A stretch of DNA of 64,000 nt from contig CP034537.1 in NCBI GenBank assembly GCA_004000515.1, positions 3,424,001 through 3,488,000 of the forward strand, written 5' to 3'. Under the pieces are notes generated by a model. The model saw only the letters and a program-made list of their open reading frames with translations. It did not search any database and was not told the origin of the DNA. The stretch comes from Pseudomonas poae. Its GTDB lineage: Bacteria; Pseudomonadota; Gammaproteobacteria; Pseudomonadales; Pseudomonadaceae. A program made the translations under genes and the position numbers. Positions 61,601 through 64,000 of the stretch are shown here, piece after piece. Positions within the stretch are counted from its first letter, which is position 1. Each line of letters begins with the position of its first letter.

Positions 61601-63796
61601 TGGTCTACTGGCCACAGGCCCCGCAGGCGTTGGTGCTCACTGAGTACAGCAGCCTTGAAAAGGCCAGTGCTGAATTGAATCGCTTTGCCGCATTGCCAGA
61701 TAACGCCAAGACGCTCGCACGGCAGGTCACACCAGGCTGGGCGTTTCGGGCATCGTTCGGGACTCTGTTTCAACCTCCCACTTCCATCGACGTTCGTAGA
61801 GAAAGGGCTCATATCTATTTTGTGAAAGGAGAGTGGCATTTATCTCGCGAGTCCAAGGCAAAGTATCTGGAACCATCGCTTTCGCTTGATGAGATAGAAG
61901 CGCAGGTGTTCGAACAGATTGCCAGTCATCCACAGGATTGGCTGGTGATTGTCGCCTTGACCAACTGCAATGCCCAGGCGTTGCTGTACCGTGCCCATGT
62001 GCATGAACTGCAACGCCAGACACAGGCGGCCAGTTACTCCAATGAGGCGCTCAGGGACTATCGAATCCGGCGCAAAGAAGACGAGAGCGTAGCCAAAACG
62101 AAGATGGTGTTAAGTATTTTTTTCCGTTATTCGGGTTGTTGAATAGCGCCCATGAATTGTACTTGGCGGTGCGACGTTATCAGCGTTCCAGCGACCCTCT
62201 TGATAAACGCGTGTTGGCCGATTCGATAAAATTCTTTTTGGTCGATCTGGCGACGCTTTTCATACCCAGCCCCTTCCCCAAGAACGCGGGTGCCGTGGCG
62301 TCTGCTGCTATACGGCCTGCTCTGCCTCAGGCTTTGGGGCGGATACGCCGCTGGCGTGTGGAACCGGGAACCGTTTCTCGTCCGGCGTCATCGGTGAGGC
62401 AACTTCCGGCGCTGGAGTCTTTTAAGGTCAAGTTGGTGCCGGAGGGCGCTGTGGCGCTCAAAGGGCCGAGTGAAAGGGGTGTGTATGCGAAGGATGGCGC
62501 GCTGTTTGTTAAGGATGGCACGCACCATTACCCGGTTTACCGGCGTAGCAACGAAGCGTTATTTCGCCTGAAAAACCAGCAGGTAGCGGGTCAGGATGAA
62601 CTGATTCTGAACATTCACGAGCCGGGCGAGTGGCTATTGGTGCGGACGCGCCCCTGCCGGTGGCGGGGACGAGTTCGGGAATGCTCAATCCGTGGCAGCG
62701 GCCAGTGTCACCCCCGCCTGATTGGTGGCCGCCGGTTGTACGCACGGCGACGGAAAATTCGATTCTTCAATCATCTACGACGACGAATCATTGGTTGAGT
62801 TGGGGTATGACTCCCCCGGATTATCGGCAATTGATTTCTCCTGCTCCGGGTGTTTTTCACGTTCCCAGTGGGGCCTCTGGTTTTTCTTACAATGTTGCGC
62901 GAGTCGCCCCACCGAATGTTGCCTTTGACCATCTGACCAGCGGTTTTTACAGGTTGCTTCCTGAAGGTCATCAGGCACCTTTGAACCGTATTGTATTCAT
63001 GACAAAGAACGAGCCGTTGGCTTCAAATGCGCTCGATGATATCAAGCGCTGGACAAGCACGGCGCTGCATGAACAACCCCTTCCAATGTCATTTACCTCG
63101 AAGAACGGGTGGGCACTTCATGCTCCACTGTTCGACAGGCCGTTGGCTCAGTCTGTAGGTGCGGCCTTTCCTACCATGACAACCAGGAGTCGAGATTTCA
63201 CGGTCATACGCATCACTGAGTTGTCTGGGCCGGAGGGGGCTGCAACGGCTACTCATTTGCTTAACATTCGTTCGACGTTGGACAAATGGTTGCCGCCACT
63301 GCCTGCCCTGCCAGGGCAAACGGACGATCTGCTGAGAATGTTGCGGCCTCTTGAAAGGCGTCGCCACCATTTGTTTATCAGCTACCAAGGCGTTACCCCT
63401 GGCTTCACGCGTGTTGACTTTAAACCGCATGGTTTAGACCCCTCATTGTGGGTCGTTACATCTCATGCTGCTTCTATGCGCAGCCCTGCAATGATTGCCG
63501 CTGTTGAGTATGTGCTGCTGCAGCAAGGCTTCACGATTCATCAGCTAGGGGTGGTGCGCCACGGTGCTCGTTCATTTGAGTTTGCAGCGACGCATGCCGG
63601 TTCGAATTCCCTTTATTACGTGTCACTCCACTGGGTGGAGAAAGGGAGTGTCAGCTTAGGACAAAGGCTAACTGATGGATGGTTCAACAAGACCATTAGC
63701 AATAACGCAATAAATCCAAGATTCGCGCCAGTCAGAAGTGCCTGGGGGAGGGGCGATTGGTTCGGATCGTGGCAGGCATTCAATGGCCTATCATGA
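58633..63796 (+). CDS. Very large toxin-like protein (DUF6543/dermonecrotic-toxin-like)
   Basis: This is a single protein of about 1,721 residues once four indels are corrected: one G lost near 59133 (GAGGGGCC), one extra A near 61185, one C lost near 62118 and one G lost near 62658. It has no signal peptide. The first part (TRRERWIELHTGLFADRAFI, GGHWASVHVSQLMWPGTPAV, HVIYLPGVVRNFYEYPTFTA) resembles the large Pseudomonas proteins annotated with the DUF6543 dermonecrotic-toxin domain. One hydrophobic stretch lies near 60375-60450 (VVLYVFGAAGGVLAFAGVEA). After a Pro-rich joint (near 62700) the C-terminal 360 residues (WALHAPLFDRPLAQSVGAAF, LDPSLWVVTSHAASM) match nothing I recognise and may be the effector. 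No immunity-like gene follows. Confidence 0.7.
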
Positions 63797-63823
63797 GTAC
63801 GGTCCCTCCCACCGTTTATTTCG

Positions 63824-64000
63824 TCAAAGTGAGTCCATCCTGACCTTCATCAACGCCATCATGCCTGCACCGCCAAACAATCCCGCACTGACGCGGTTGA
63901 ACCAGCTCTGGCCCTTGCCGCTGCGAAGGTAACGAGCAGCACCATGAGCGCCCAAGCCATAGGCCAGCTTGCAGAGCAGGTCGAGTACGGTCCATGTGGC
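63824..64000 (-). CDS. LysE/RhtB-type amino-acid exporter (3' end only)
   Basis: The last 58 codons are in the window; the gene runs off the right edge. The sequence VLDLLCKLAYGLGAHGAARY and RSGKGQSWFNRVSAGLFGGA with a final hydrophobic stretch fits the C-terminus of LysE-family transporters, inner-membrane exporters of amino acids with about six helices. It ends 28 bp from the convergent toxin-like gene. Confidence 0.8.
   Translation of the reverse strand, partial: ATWTVLDLLCKLAYGLGAHGAARYLRSGKGQSWFNRVSAGLFGGAGMMALMKVRMDSL

Noticed and set aside
1..64000. CRISPR arrays, prophage or insertion sequences
   Set aside because: No regularly spaced repeats, integrase, transposase or phage structural genes were seen; the only repeats are REP/REPIN elements and the pseudogene-end duplication.

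Overview
This window is chromosomal DNA of a fluorescent Pseudomonas, most likely the P. fluorescens group. The evidence is high GC content, the pyoverdine genes pvdS, pvdG, pvdL and pvdH with an MbtH protein, the atu acyclic-terpene genes, a min locus in the Pseudomonas order (rluA-minE-minD-minC), and several P. fluorescens-type REP/REPIN repeats. No rRNA, tRNA, insertion sequence or CRISPR array was found.

One fact governs the annotation. About 50 single-base indels interrupt 27 otherwise well-conserved genes, including essential or housekeeping genes (minC, minD, minE, lpxL-like, dsbD) and the 13-kb pvdL. Nearly all are one-base losses inside short homopolymers, and undoing one base each time restores the expected protein. 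I therefore read them as consensus-sequence errors. Each such gene is annotated over its full span, with the break positions stated.

Layout. 1-4.7 kb: a truncated NarL-type sensor kinase, a helical unknown, cheV, a MOSC protein, ppnP and a DEDDh exonuclease. 4.8-14.2 kb: the acyclic terpene (citronellol/geraniol) operon atuABCDEF on the minus strand with divergent atuR and a paired operator; atuR has lost its stop and runs into a decayed solute-binding-protein gene. 14.6-41.3 kb: the pyoverdine core, made of an N-hydroxyornithine acetyltransferase-like gene, pvdS with a Fur box, pvdG, pvdL, and later pvdH-mbtH. Four PvdS-dependent promoters fit the TAAAT/TAATT-N16-CGT pattern. Two paralogous beta-rich unknowns of about 400 residues flank the pvdS-pvdL block. 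A dsbG-tlpA-dsbD set with its two-component system and an amidase lie between pvdL and pvdH.

41.4-50.4 kb: an MscS-type channel, aminopeptidase apeB, rluA, minE-minD-minC, a lipid A acyltransferase and a patatin-like phospholipase. 50.5-58.5 kb: a Tsx-like porin and a purine/ureide route in which permease, PuuD, HiuH, UraD, PuuE, Alc and AllA take urate to glyoxylate and urea. Paired GntR-like palindromes lie in the puuE-hiuH divergent region. 58.6-63.8 kb: a huge (about 1,720 residue) toxin-like protein, then the 3' end of a LysE-type exporter.
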